DNA of 41,870 nucleotides from Bacteroidia bacterium (lineage in GTDB: Bacteria > Bacteroidota > Bacteroidia > Chitinophagales > UBA2359), in contig JAUHXA010000060.1 of assembly GCA_030427245.1 (NCBI GenBank), positions 1 through 41,870 on the forward strand, written 5' to 3'. Numbering within the stretch: the first letter of the stretch is position 1; the number at the start of each line of letters is the position of its first letter. Positions 15,489 to 24,683 of the stretch are shown piece after piece. Position numbers and translations under genes: made by a program. The notes beneath the pieces are model-generated. The model had not been told where the DNA came from and did not search any database. It was given only the letters and a program-made list of their open reading frames with translations.

Positions 15489-17390
15489 TTACTTTGTCAC
15501 CACAATGCGCTGGTGTGCAACGACACCTGATTCGGTGGTCAATCGAAGAATGTAAACTCCAGATGTAAGATGTGTAGCATCCAATGAGATATTATAGTTT
15601 TGTCCACCTTCTGCTTCTCCTTCAAAAACAGTTGCCACTTGTTTACCATCTAAAGAAAAGACGCTAATAGTAGCTTCGCTTGTTTCGGGAAGATTAAAAC
15701 GAACGATTGTTTGATTGGCAAATGGGTTGGGTTGTGCGATGAAAGTATCAATATCTTCTATGGAGGCTTTTCGTCCACGTCGCCCACGTCGTCCAGTTAC
15801 CTGAACTCTGCCTACATGTGCACATGCAATGGCTGTTCCACCTTCTGCATCTGTCACTACTACTTCATAGTTCCCCAAGCCCAAACCTGTATTGGTGTGA
15901 GAACCACCAGAAGCAGCAATGCTTCCTTCTACATCATTAGACCACTCTACCGTATAAGGAGGTGTTCCACCAATTGCTTCTACAGTAGCTGTACCGTTTT
16001 GAGTAGTACCTGTTTCTTTCGTTGTCCCTACAATAGTAGCAGCTACAAAATCTTCTGAATCTACAATGTTTGAGCAGCCACTTACATCAGAAGCTTCAAT
16101 ACTCCAAGGCTGATTTCCTACTACCTGATAAATGCCTATTGCTGGCTGTGAAATGTAAACTCCTATTTCAGAAGTAACCTCAAAATTGACGGGGGTGATA
16201 CCTCCAGTAAATGTTACCATAACGACTCTTTCCTGTGTAAGACCGATACAACCGCTCTCGTGAGTCACAATTTCAGCAGTTGATAATATATCACAAGGAC
16301 ATGAATCACACAATGTCCCTCCACAATCTACATCCAACTCATCGCCATTCAGGATACCATCGTCGCAGGTTTCACAAGAATCATCATCGTTACAAGCTGC
16401 TTCATTGTAGTTGTGAGCAGTTGGGTCGGTACAACCTTCTGCTATCACTTCAATGTCTTCTGAGCAAGTTAAGGTGATGTCAAAGTCTCCTTCTCCACCA
16501 CTAAATCCATGTACCAAAATGTAGTAGTTAGTACATTTAACACTCGTAAAGTCAACAGAAGGATCATTCCCTCCACAATTCGTATAATCATCGTCCTCAC
16601 CAACCACACAGGTCAAATTATCACAATCATCTCCTGAATAAACACTCATCTTAGAGTCATGAGTTGCCCCACAAATATCTACTGTCACATCCGCACCTGT
16701 ACCTATAAAGTGATACCAAACCCCTGGAGAAGTAATACTTGTTCCGCAATAGGGCTCACCATTCGATTCAGTTGTTGCTCCTATCGTAGTTCCAGATAAG
16801 ACATCGCCACATTCGATGGATTCGGCACCTTCACACAAATCATTGTCAGGTGGATAAGTGCAAGAACCATCATCTGAGGTAGCACAAGGATTGAAGTTTG
16901 AAGCGTCAGGATCCGTACATCCATCTGCCACAACTGTAGAACTACATGCAGGAGAACCAGGATCAAATGTTATTTGTTCTTCTATTTGTTCCCCACAATC
17001 AACCCCGTCACCCAGTCCACTAGAGTCTGTTGGTGACCCTGAGGCAATTTCACAACCTGCATTAGGACCACTAATAGCAAAAACACTATAAGTATTTCCA
17101 TTCCATCCATCTCCAAATGAATCTATAAGATTCATTGTATAAGTTGTTCCTTCCATCAAACAAACTTGTGTACATGCTCCAGCAGTTGGATCACAATCGG
17201 ATGCTACTACATTCCCTAAACCATCTAATAATTCCCACTCTACTTCACTAAAGAAACTTCCTGTATTATTAATCTGTATCCCTACACTAACTTCCCCTGA
17301 CTCACATTGAGCAGTCGCATTTTGTAGTGAAAAACAACAAAGAACTGCCAAACTCAACAGTCCCAAACATTTTGTAAAAAATTTTGTCAT
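15489..17390 (-). CDS. Secreted T9SS cargo protein, Cys- and Asp-rich
   Basis: This 633-residue exported protein starts with the signal peptide MTKFFTKCLGLLSLAVLCCF...ATAQ. The mature region has a fibre-like N-terminal domain (LIDSFGDGWNGNTYSV, a motif seen in many bacteroidetal secreted proteins). Two GCTDPxAxNxN...DDxSC modules follow near residues 157-180 and 318-345. They flank a PPC-like beta-sandwich (GVWYHFIGTGADVTVDICGATHDSKMSVYSGDDC, ending YYILVHGFSGGEGDFDITLTC). A GxPPYTVEWS segment of SprB type comes next. The C-terminus (FIAQPNPFANQTIVRFNLPE to HQRIVVTK) is a T9SS type A sorting domain. It is probably a surface or released adhesin; no catalytic residues are evident. Confidence 0.87.
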   Translation of the reverse strand: MTKFFTKCLGLLSLAVLCCFSLQNATAQCESGEVSVGIQINNTGSFFSEVEWELLDGLGNVVASDCDPTAGACTQVCLMEGTTYTMNLIDSFGDGWNGNTYSVFAISGPNAGCEIASGSPTDSSGLGDGVDCGEQIEEQITFDPGSPACSSTVVADGCTDPDASNFNPCATSDDGSCTYPPDNDLCEGAESIECGDVLSGTTIGATTESNGEPYCGTSITSPGVWYHFIGTGADVTVDICGATHDSKMSVYSGDDCDNLTCVVGEDDDYTNCGGNDPSVDFTSVKCTNYYILVHGFSGGEGDFDITLTCSEDIEVIAEGCTDPTAHNYNEAACNDDDSCETCDDGILNGDELDVDCGGTLCDSCPCDILSTAEIVTHESGCIGLTQERVVMVTFTGGITPVNFEVTSEIGVYISQPAIGIYQVVGNQPWSIEASDVSGCSNIVDSEDFVAATIVGTTKETGTTQNGTATVEAIGGTPPYTVEWSNDVEGSIAASGGSHTNTGLGLGNYEVVVTDAEGGTAIACAHVGRVQVTGRRGRRGRKASIEDIDTFIAQPNPFANQTIVRFNLPETSEATISVFSLDGKQVATVFEGEAEGGQNYNISLDATHLTSGVYILRLTTESGVVAHQRIVVTK

Positions 17391-17523
17391 AATCTTAAAA
17401 TTTTAGTAAATGATTTAAAAAAAATACGTATTAGGTAATTAAGGTAGATTACCAACATTAGGTTTGAAGCGTTAAATTTAAGTTAAATATTGGTAATCTC
17501 TATATCAAAATGTCACTTTCCTG

Positions 17524-20500
17524 TCAAAAATCTGCTGATAACTTGGTTTTTCCAGATTTCACTTCAAAACATCCCAATTTTTCGCTATTACGAGCCACAA
17601 CAACTAACCGATTTTGACCATTCCCTCTTTGCAGCAAGGCAATAGACCTTGATTCTCCCTCTACTAGGAAACCGCTATTGCTTGCTTCTACTACTTCAAA
17701 ATCCCCTTTCCCATTTCCTCGAAGATACAAACCTATAGAAGCATCATAACGCCCCGTTTCCACCTCTACGGGATATTGATTACCAACCAAAAGCACATCT
17801 ATAAGTCCATCGCCATTGAAGTCTCGTAGTAGCAGATCGTTGGTTGGAGCAATTTGAGCTCGCATCGGGAGGCGTTTCCATTGAAGAGATTTGCCATTTT
17901 GATTTTCCAAATACACACTTCCCATTTCGTAGGCTTCATAGTGTAGTGCTTTTTGCAGGGCTTCTCGGCCATATACTTGCTCCAAATTAGAAGAACCAAA
18001 AGCCTCATAAGTCGGAAATTTTTGGGCAATGCTCGGCATTTGTTCTGAAGAACATTGACGACCACGTACAGGATAACACACACCAGAATTGTAATAACCC
18101 AGTACAATGTCGTTTTTGCCATTGCCATCAAAATCATCACTATAAACGTGAAAAGGTTGATGTTCACTTGCCTTATTTTTGGAATTCAAACCCAAGTTAC
18201 CCAACACATAATCCATATCTCCGTCGCCGTCCATATCGGCTGCTTCAATACAATTCCACCATCCATTTGACTTCTCCAAACCCAAAGTTTTGGTATCGAG
18301 GTTGAAAGTACCACCATTGTTTTGCAGCACTTCAATCGGCATCCACTCCCCTACCACAATCAAATCAGGGTCTTCATCTCCATCATAATCCGTCCAAATC
18401 GCATCCGTTACCATCCCTATTTTTTGAAGGTCGGGTGCGAGTTCTGCCGTTACATCTTTGAATGTACCTCCTTCGTTTTGGAGCAAATAACTGTCGGGTG
18501 CATACGGGTATTTACCAGGTAACACACGTCCTCCAACCACCAAATCCAAGTCTCCATCAGCGTCAAAATCCGCTGCTTTGACACAACTTCCGCTTGTAGG
18601 CATTTTGGGTAAAGCAGCTGCATTTTTGGAGAAATTCCCCTGACCATCGTTGATATACAAACGATCTTGCATTGCCGCATCCTGCAATGCCAATTCGTTG
18701 CTGCCACTTACTACATACAAATCTTGGTCGCCATCTCCATCCGCATCGAAAAACAATGCGCCCATATCTTCGCATTTTTTGTCTGCTTGAAACACAGTTG
18801 TTTTGGCTTTGGAAAATTGTCCATTGGATTGTTGTAAAAACAGAGCCCCTGCAAAACCACTTGCTCCACCTACAAATACATCTTCTAATCCATCACTGTT
18901 CACATCGCCTACTGTCAAACTCGGTCCATTTTGAGAGAGTTTGTGGGGCAACAATACTTCTCTGTCGTAATCATTGAAGGTAGTTTCTTGATGTTGAAAA
19001 TCCAAGCCCGTTTCCTGTGCAGTCACTTCCTCAAAAATGCTTTCTTCAAATTTTGAAGGACTCCATTTTTGGTTGGCATTTTTGTAGTCTAAGGTCAGGA
19101 TTTGATTTGATTTTACATTCTGCAATTTCTGCATTTGGTTGTCGGACCAAATCACGATTAATTCATCAATTTGTTCGTATTTGCCCAAGCCAAAATGTAA
19201 AAAAGGCTCGCAGGAAGACTGAAAGCCTCTTGTTAGAGTATGTTCTGCAAATTGTTTTTGGTTGCCGTACTTCAATTCAACCTTTGTTCCCAATCCAAGT
19301 GGGTTATGAGCAGTACCTTTTAGCTCAATTCGTAGATAGTGGTTTCCATTGCTCCTTTTTCCAATTGCTTCGTTTCTATAGAGTTGCATTTCACTATCCA
19401 AACTGTTGACCACCAAATCCAAATCTCCATCATTGTCCAAATCTGCATACGCTGCCCCATTAGAGTGTTCGCTATTGCCCAAGCCCCATGGAATAGATTG
19501 TTTCTTGAAGGTCAGGTTTCCATTGTTTTGATACACATAATTGGGCGTTTTGGTGGCGGACATTTGGCTTTGAATTTCAGTGAACTTCACAGTTTTGTTG
19601 ATGTTTTTCGCAATTGGATTGAGCTTTTTTTGTTCATCCTTGTTGAGTACATCTCGCTTGTAGCCATTGGTGATGTAGAGGTCCTTGAAGCCATCGTTGT
19701 CCAAGTCTGCGAACAAGGCTGCCCAACTCCAATCGGTCGTTGCAACATCTGCCATTTGAGCGATTTCACTAAAGGTCAGTTTGCCATTGACCAAGCCATT
19801 ATTCAATTGAAGGGCATTCCGCATGTATTGATATTGAAATCCATTATTCACAAAAGTCCAAAAGAGCTTGGGATTCATGGGAGCCATGTTCACCTTTTGG
19901 CGTTTGTTGTCTTCTGCCATCATGTCCAAACTAAAAATATCAAGGTTTCCGTCATTGTTGAAGTCCGCAGCATCTACACCCATTGAAGTATTAGAGGTGT
20001 GTTTGATGGCTGTGTCTATGATGTCGGTGAAAGTACCATTGCCATTGTTTCGATATAGGTAGTCGTGTTCTTCATAGTCGTTGGCGACATAAATGTCTGT
20101 CCAACCATCTTTGTCGAAGTCACTCGCCACGACTCCCAGACCAAAAGCATGATTGTTGATGCCTGCTTTTTTGCCAACTTCGGTGAATTTTCCACCATCG
20201 TTTCGGTAGAGTTTGTCTCGGTAATCTTCGGGTGGATTTGCCATTCGTTCTTTGACCTTTCCTAAGAAGTCATTGAAGACAATGGGATGATTGGCCAAAT
20301 AAAAGTCCAAGTCTCCATCTTTATCATAATCAAAAAAAGTAGCTTGTGTGCTGTGTCCTTCATCTGCAATGCCATATTCGGCAGCACTTTCAGTGAAAGT
20401 GACATCACTGGAGTTGCTCGATGTGCCGTTGTTGATAAACAATTGGTTTCGGCGAATTTTAGGATCTGCAAACCACCCAGAACAGCTTTGATAGATGTCC

Positions 20501-20955
20501 AACCATCCATCGTTGTTGATGTCCACAAGGGTTACACCTGTACTCCAATTCATACCTGTGTTGATGGCTGCGGATTGTGTAATTTCCCTAAATTTCCAAT
20601 TGCCTTCATTGAGGTACAAACGATTTTGTCCAAAGTTGACGGAGAAATAAAGATCGGGAAGCTGGTCGTTGTTGAAATCTCCTATCGCTACACCTCCTCC
20701 ATTGTAGAGGTATTGGTATTGGAAATAGTTGATTTCATCGTTTTCGATTACCTTATTCGCAAACTTTACGCCCGTTTGTTCGGCAGGCATTGGGGTGAAA
20801 AGAGGTATATTGGAAGCTGGTTTTGCAGCCGTTTGGGTGTTTTCTGTTGGAGTATTTGAAACAGATTTTTCATCTTCTCCACAACTTATCAATAAGAAGA
20901 AAACACTGACTACAAGTATTTTCAGGAAAAAAGAATGGTAAGTCATATTAATCAA
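17524..20955 (-). CDS. VCBS/FG-GAP repeat lipoprotein with ASPIC/UnbV domain
   Basis: This 1143-residue lipoprotein has a signal and lipobox near the start (VFFLLISC then GEDEKS). It contains many FG-GAP/VCBS calcium-binding repeats (DFNNDQLPDLYFSVNFG, DINNDGWLDIYQS, DYDKDGDLDFYLANH and others), typical of an integrin-like beta-propeller. The ASPIC/UnbV domain lies in the middle (about 535-630: LKGTAHNPLGLGTKVEL...FGLGKYEQIDELIVIWSDN), and a second set of repeats follows. Relatives (CRTAC1-like) are abundant in Bacteroidota and are assumed to work in surface attachment or polymer binding. The start could also be the Met at residue 4. It lies 40 bp upstream, in the minus-strand direction, of nothing obviously linked; the T9SS cargo gene follows 133 bp downstream. 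Confidence 0.9.
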   Translation of the reverse strand: MINMTYHSFFLKILVVSVFFLLISCGEDEKSVSNTPTENTQTAAKPASNIPLFTPMPAEQTGVKFANKVIENDEINYFQYQYLYNGGGVAIGDFNNDQLPDLYFSVNFGQNRLYLNEGNWKFREITQSAAINTGMNWSTGVTLVDINNDGWLDIYQSCSGWFADPKIRRNQLFINNGTSSNSSDVTFTESAAEYGIADEGHSTQATFFDYDKDGDLDFYLANHPIVFNDFLGKVKERMANPPEDYRDKLYRNDGGKFTEVGKKAGINNHAFGLGVVASDFDKDGWTDIYVANDYEEHDYLYRNNGNGTFTDIIDTAIKHTSNTSMGVDAADFNNDGNLDIFSLDMMAEDNKRQKVNMAPMNPKLFWTFVNNGFQYQYMRNALQLNNGLVNGKLTFSEIAQMADVATTDWSWAALFADLDNDGFKDLYITNGYKRDVLNKDEQKKLNPIAKNINKTVKFTEIQSQMSATKTPNYVYQNNGNLTFKKQSIPWGLGNSEHSNGAAYADLDNDGDLDLVVNSLDSEMQLYRNEAIGKRSNGNHYLRIELKGTAHNPLGLGTKVELKYGNQKQFAEHTLTRGFQSSCEPFLHFGLGKYEQIDELIVIWSDNQMQKLQNVKSNQILTLDYKNANQKWSPSKFEESIFEEVTAQETGLDFQHQETTFNDYDREVLLPHKLSQNGPSLTVGDVNSDGLEDVFVGGASGFAGALFLQQSNGQFSKAKTTVFQADKKCEDMGALFFDADGDGDQDLYVVSGSNELALQDAAMQDRLYINDGQGNFSKNAAALPKMPTSGSCVKAADFDADGDLDLVVGGRVLPGKYPYAPDSYLLQNEGGTFKDVTAELAPDLQKIGMVTDAIWTDYDGDEDPDLIVVGEWMPIEVLQNNGGTFNLDTKTLGLEKSNGWWNCIEAADMDGDGDMDYVLGNLGLNSKNKASEHQPFHVYSDDFDGNGKNDIVLGYYNSGVCYPVRGRQCSSEQMPSIAQKFPTYEAFGSSNLEQVYGREALQKALHYEAYEMGSVYLENQNGKSLQWKRLPMRAQIAPTNDLLLRDFNGDGLIDVLLVGNQYPVEVETGRYDASIGLYLRGNGKGDFEVVEASNSGFLVEGESRSIALLQRGNGQNRLVVVARNSEKLGCFEVKSGKTKLSADF

Positions 20956-20995
20956 TCTTTGGTTTGGTCATTGAAGATAGAATGAATATTTGATT

Positions 20996-22576
20996 TTACT
21001 TCTGCAAATAATCAATGATTGCTCTTCTCACATCTCCTCTCAAATCGTCCATATCTCCTTTTTCGGCTTCATAAATCTTGAAAATCTCGGGATTGTCACG
21101 AGTCAAAAAATCCAGGTCTTTTTCCAATCCTGTAAGTAGAAAATCGGTCAATGCGACTCTGTAGGTGGTGGTGGGATTGAGGGTTTTGCCGTTGACCTTC
21201 CAAATATCGTCTGCTTCAATGTACTCGATTTTCTGTAATTGAAGGTAACCTCCTGTGCCTGCATTTTCTCTCCCAACGACCAGAATTTCGTGCAAGAGTT
21301 CGCCCGACATTTCGACTTCTACAATACTCCCGCCAAAAGGTAAGGTTCGAATGATGTCAACTTGGGTGATAGCTCCTTTCAAGAAATCGTCCAAGCGTAC
21401 AGACCCCGAATTGAAGAACGCTGCTACGGATTTTGGAGCTGCTTTGAGCATGGCATTCGTAATCATTTCTCCCATATTGGTAGGTCCATTTCGCATGGTT
21501 TTTTCTCGTCCATCCAAAGGTTCTTTGAGGGTTGTAATGGTCTCATTGGGGTCAAATCCCGCGTCCCTCATACTTTTGTCGGCTATGCTGTTCCACTTGT
21601 TTACCACCTCAGCTACTTCTTCGTCTTCCTCTATTTGGTCATTGATGGCTACCAATTCAGAATTGACTTTGACTGTGCCCGTTTTTTTATTGAAAGACAA
21701 ACGATGCACATAGACGGTTTTGGCATTGGCATCTGCTTTGGCAACTTTTGAAGTTCCAACTTCGTGATACATGTTGTCGTGATCGTGACCGCCCATGATC
21801 AAGGGCAAAGGCAGTTTTTTGGCCAGCTCTAAATCGTCTTCTACATTGAGATGGGTCAATCCTACGATGAAATCCGTTTCGGGCTTCATCTGACCATAGG
21901 CTTGAATAGCGGACTCAAATACTTCGTCGTAATGCACATAGTCTCTTTTGTTGGCATCCAAACAAACCGACAATATACCAATGCTGACATTCGTACCGTC
22001 TTCATCGGTGAGATTGAGTTGATAGGTTTCGGGGAAATTCTGTGGCTCGCTCCCTTCTATTCTTTTTGCAAAAGGACTCAAATTTCCTGCGGTGTCTTTT
22101 TGGAGTACATTCGCTACAACCCATTCAAAATTAGATTCGTTGATACGGGCTTGTAGTTCGTCTTCGTCGAGGTCAAACTCATGATTCCCAACCGTTACTA
22201 AGTCTACTTTCATGGCGTTCATGGTTTCGACAATGTGCTTGCCCTTGATTCGTTCACCTTCGTACTTCAATGTACCTATAAGCGAGGGGTTCAGAAAATC
22301 TCCTGCTAAAACGGTGATTACGTGTGGGTTTTCTTCTAATAATTGTTCTCGAATCGTGGCAACTCTTGCCAAACCTCCTACTTTTCCGCCTTCTAAGGGT
22401 GCAATTTCATAGACATCGTTCATTTGTAGAAAGATGACTTCAATCATTCCGTCGTCTATTTCCATTTCGGGCATATCCGTTGTCGGAGTCTTGACGGTTT
22501 TTTTGGAGGGGTCACAGGCATTGAAGGTGAAAAGGAAAGTGGCTAATACTAGGAGAAAAATGGTAGATTTATTCAT
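20996..22576 (-). CDS. 5'-nucleotidase/UshA-like metallophosphoesterase lipoprotein
   Basis: This 526-residue protein has a lipoprotein signal (LATFLFTFNAC). The N-terminal calcineurin-like phosphoesterase domain shows GGLARVATI, LAGDFLNPS, TVGNHEFDLDEDEL, and MGGHDHDN. The C-terminal 5'-nucleotidase domain shows GPTNMGEMITNAML, FFNSGSVRLDD and TLPFGGSIVEVEMSG. It probably hydrolyses nucleoside mono- or diphosphates in the periplasm. The first metal motif, usually NDxHG, reads MNDVYE, with Tyr in place of His. This recurs in a known sub-branch but could alter metal binding. The gene follows the AAA-ATPase-like gene on the same strand at a 238-bp distance, and precedes the VCBS gene by 40 bp, so the last two may be co-transcribed. 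Confidence 0.88.
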   Translation of the reverse strand: MNKSTIFLLVLATFLFTFNACDPSKKTVKTPTTDMPEMEIDDGMIEVIFLQMNDVYEIAPLEGGKVGGLARVATIREQLLEENPHVITVLAGDFLNPSLIGTLKYEGERIKGKHIVETMNAMKVDLVTVGNHEFDLDEDELQARINESNFEWVVANVLQKDTAGNLSPFAKRIEGSEPQNFPETYQLNLTDEDGTNVSIGILSVCLDANKRDYVHYDEVFESAIQAYGQMKPETDFIVGLTHLNVEDDLELAKKLPLPLIMGGHDHDNMYHEVGTSKVAKADANAKTVYVHRLSFNKKTGTVKVNSELVAINDQIEEDEEVAEVVNKWNSIADKSMRDAGFDPNETITTLKEPLDGREKTMRNGPTNMGEMITNAMLKAAPKSVAAFFNSGSVRLDDFLKGAITQVDIIRTLPFGGSIVEVEMSGELLHEILVVGRENAGTGGYLQLQKIEYIEADDIWKVNGKTLNPTTTYRVALTDFLLTGLEKDLDFLTRDNPEIFKIYEAEKGDMDDLRGDVRRAIIDYLQK

Positions 22577-22726
22577 GTTTATTTTTTTAATTATAATTTT
22601 TTTAGTTAAAATATTAGGTCATTTCACACTGAGCATTGAACAGGAACAATTAGTAGAAAAGAAGCTCACTTAATGAAATGGAAAATTCCTTTTAATTATA
22701 CCTTCTCTAAGAATCGGGACAAGCTA

Positions 22727-22742
22727 TGTGCAAAACTGCACA
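22727..22742. promoter_or_regulatory. Perfect palindrome, possible operator
   Basis: TGTGCA-AAAC-TGCACA is a perfect 6-bp inverted repeat with a 4-bp spacer, located 150 bp upstream of the 5'-nucleotidase start and 73 bp past the end of the AAA-ATPase-like gene. It could be a regulator site. I cannot connect it to any regulator in the window. Confidence 0.25.
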
Positions 22743-22814
22743 AAAAGTAGAATCATGCCACTGCATAGTCCAAAACTTCTCTTGAGAGAATGGGTAAAAA
22801 GCCCAAGACAATTT

Positions 22815-24548
22815 TCAATTCACCGCAATTATCCTCGCCTTGTTCACCACAAAAATCACCACATACGCCTTCAAGTCTTTCAAATTCTTAACCTTATCAT
22901 CCTTCAAATAGCCCTTCAATTGGGTAATCGCTGCCTTCTCTACATCCTCCAACAAGCCCACTTGCGACTGTTTGAGGTACTTCAATTCAAAGATAAATTG
23001 ATAGGGTACTTTTTCGCCATAGGGTTCTCGGCGGGTCAAAAGCAAATCTATTCTGCCCTTCTGTTTGTTTTTCTGATTTTTGACCACTTCCAATTCGCTG
23101 AAAATGTGATAAACACCTGCGGTATAAAACCACGAAGTAAAAATGGCTTTGACGTGGGTTTCATTGAAGTAAGCTCGGTCGTGGTGGGCAGAGAGTTGGG
23201 TCAAAACCGATTCGGTGAGTTCAATGACAGGTTTCATATCATTGTACTTTGCCAACTCCAATACCTTCCCTTGCACATCAATTTGGTGAGTATTTAGTTG
23301 AGATTCCTCCAAAGTAATTTGCACGAAATATTGAAAATACAATTCTCGAATTACATAGTTGGGAATCGTAAAAATCAATTGGCTCAAATCGCTGTCTTTG
23401 ATGGTCAAGAAACCCAAATAATACAACAAACTGACAAAATGATGTTCCTGCCAATCTTCTTCAAAGTTAAACATCTGCGTCAAAGAGGCTGTAATTTCAT
23501 TGTCTGCCAATATTTTCCGCATGGTTTTAATGTTTTCCTTTTCTTTGTGTCCCACCCGAAACATAGAACGAATTTTATGATAGTCTGTAGCGACACTTTT
23601 TGCTAGTAACTGCTCTGGGTATTTATTTTCTACTAAATAGGCATCTAAAAAGTACAAAACCATTTCGGAATTGTAAACTGCATTTTTGGCATTTTTATGA
23701 AATAAATAACCATTGTACCATGATTTTAAATCTGTAATTGTATCCTCTATCCTAACATTGGGAACTTCAATGTATTGTAGCAATTGGTGAACTTCTTCAT
23801 GAGTAAAACCCATCATTTCCACAAATCGAATATCGGTGCTAATATCGGTCGCATTGCTAAAACCACTTGTCAGACTATCCAAAGTAATCGGAGTCACACC
23901 TGTTATGAAAGTTCGGTCAACGATGCCCGTATCTGCTCCAATTTTCAAAGTCTCATAAAATTTTCGCACCCATCCATTTCGACCTACAATTTTCTTGAAA
24001 TCCTCAAAATGATACGCCACCAATTCATTCGTAAAGTGGTCGTATTCATCAATCATGACATATACTTGCTTATCATTTTTGTGGTACTCCATCCATAGCC
24101 ACAACTCTTTTATAATACCTTCGGGAGAAGAAAGAGCGTTTACTTGGTCAATATATTCTTTTGGAAAATTATAAGTAATTAAAAAATTCTTCACGCCCAC
24201 ACGAACGCTCACTAAAAAACCTTGATAAGCTTTTTCCATAGTCATTGTACTGATTCCCGAAAAATTGAACTTCAAGACCAAGTAGCTATTTCTCAATTCG
24301 GTAGGGTGTTTTCCGATATAAAAGTCTCCAAAAAGCTGCTCAAATTTATCTTTGTGGTCTAAGGCATAATAGTGATGCAAAACAGAAATAAACAGGCTCT
24401 TCCCAAATCTGCGAGGGCGCAAAAAAAGCAGGTGTTTTTTGTTCAGTTCCTCCAATTTTTCAATGTATAGCGTTCTATCCACATAGATGTAGTTCTGTGT
24501 GATTAGATTGTAGAAACTGCCAACACTTCCAAAGGGAATTTTTTTCAT
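22815..24548 (-). CDS. AAA-ATPase-like protein with DUF1703 nuclease domain
   Basis: This 577-residue protein matches the widespread pair of an AAA-ATPase-like domain (PF09820) followed by DUF1703, a PD-(D/E)XK nuclease-like domain. The N-terminus IPFGSVGSFYNLITQNYIYVDRTLYIEKLE and the nucleotide loop LRPRRFGKSLFISVL (about 42-56) are typical, as is YVMIDEYDHFTNEL (about 163-176). The C-terminal signature GRIDLLLTRREPYGEKVPYQFIFELKYLK (about 503-531) provides the D...ExK nuclease core. The family is often expanded in Bacteroidota and has been proposed to be mobile or defence related; the true role is unknown. It is divergent from the dipeptidase gene. Confidence 0.9.
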   Translation of the reverse strand: MKKIPFGSVGSFYNLITQNYIYVDRTLYIEKLEELNKKHLLFLRPRRFGKSLFISVLHHYYALDHKDKFEQLFGDFYIGKHPTELRNSYLVLKFNFSGISTMTMEKAYQGFLVSVRVGVKNFLITYNFPKEYIDQVNALSSPEGIIKELWLWMEYHKNDKQVYVMIDEYDHFTNELVAYHFEDFKKIVGRNGWVRKFYETLKIGADTGIVDRTFITGVTPITLDSLTSGFSNATDISTDIRFVEMMGFTHEEVHQLLQYIEVPNVRIEDTITDLKSWYNGYLFHKNAKNAVYNSEMVLYFLDAYLVENKYPEQLLAKSVATDYHKIRSMFRVGHKEKENIKTMRKILADNEITASLTQMFNFEEDWQEHHFVSLLYYLGFLTIKDSDLSQLIFTIPNYVIRELYFQYFVQITLEESQLNTHQIDVQGKVLELAKYNDMKPVIELTESVLTQLSAHHDRAYFNETHVKAIFTSWFYTAGVYHIFSELEVVKNQKNKQKGRIDLLLTRREPYGEKVPYQFIFELKYLKQSQVGLLEDVEKAAITQLKGYLKDDKVKNLKDLKAYVVIFVVNKARIIAVN

Positions 24549-24683
24549 GATGATTTTTTAGCTGATTTTGAAGCAAGGAATAAAGATACATACTTATGGT
24601 TAAAACCACTTGTAAGCCCCATAGTTTTCCAAAAATGCTTATTTTGCCTCCACAAAATATTTATCTACAAAACCAATCACAAA

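Noticed and set aside
19339-19986. 215-codon plus-strand frame inside the VCBS lipoprotein gene
   Set aside because: The opposite strand encodes regular FG-GAP repeats; this frame mirrors their codon periodicity.
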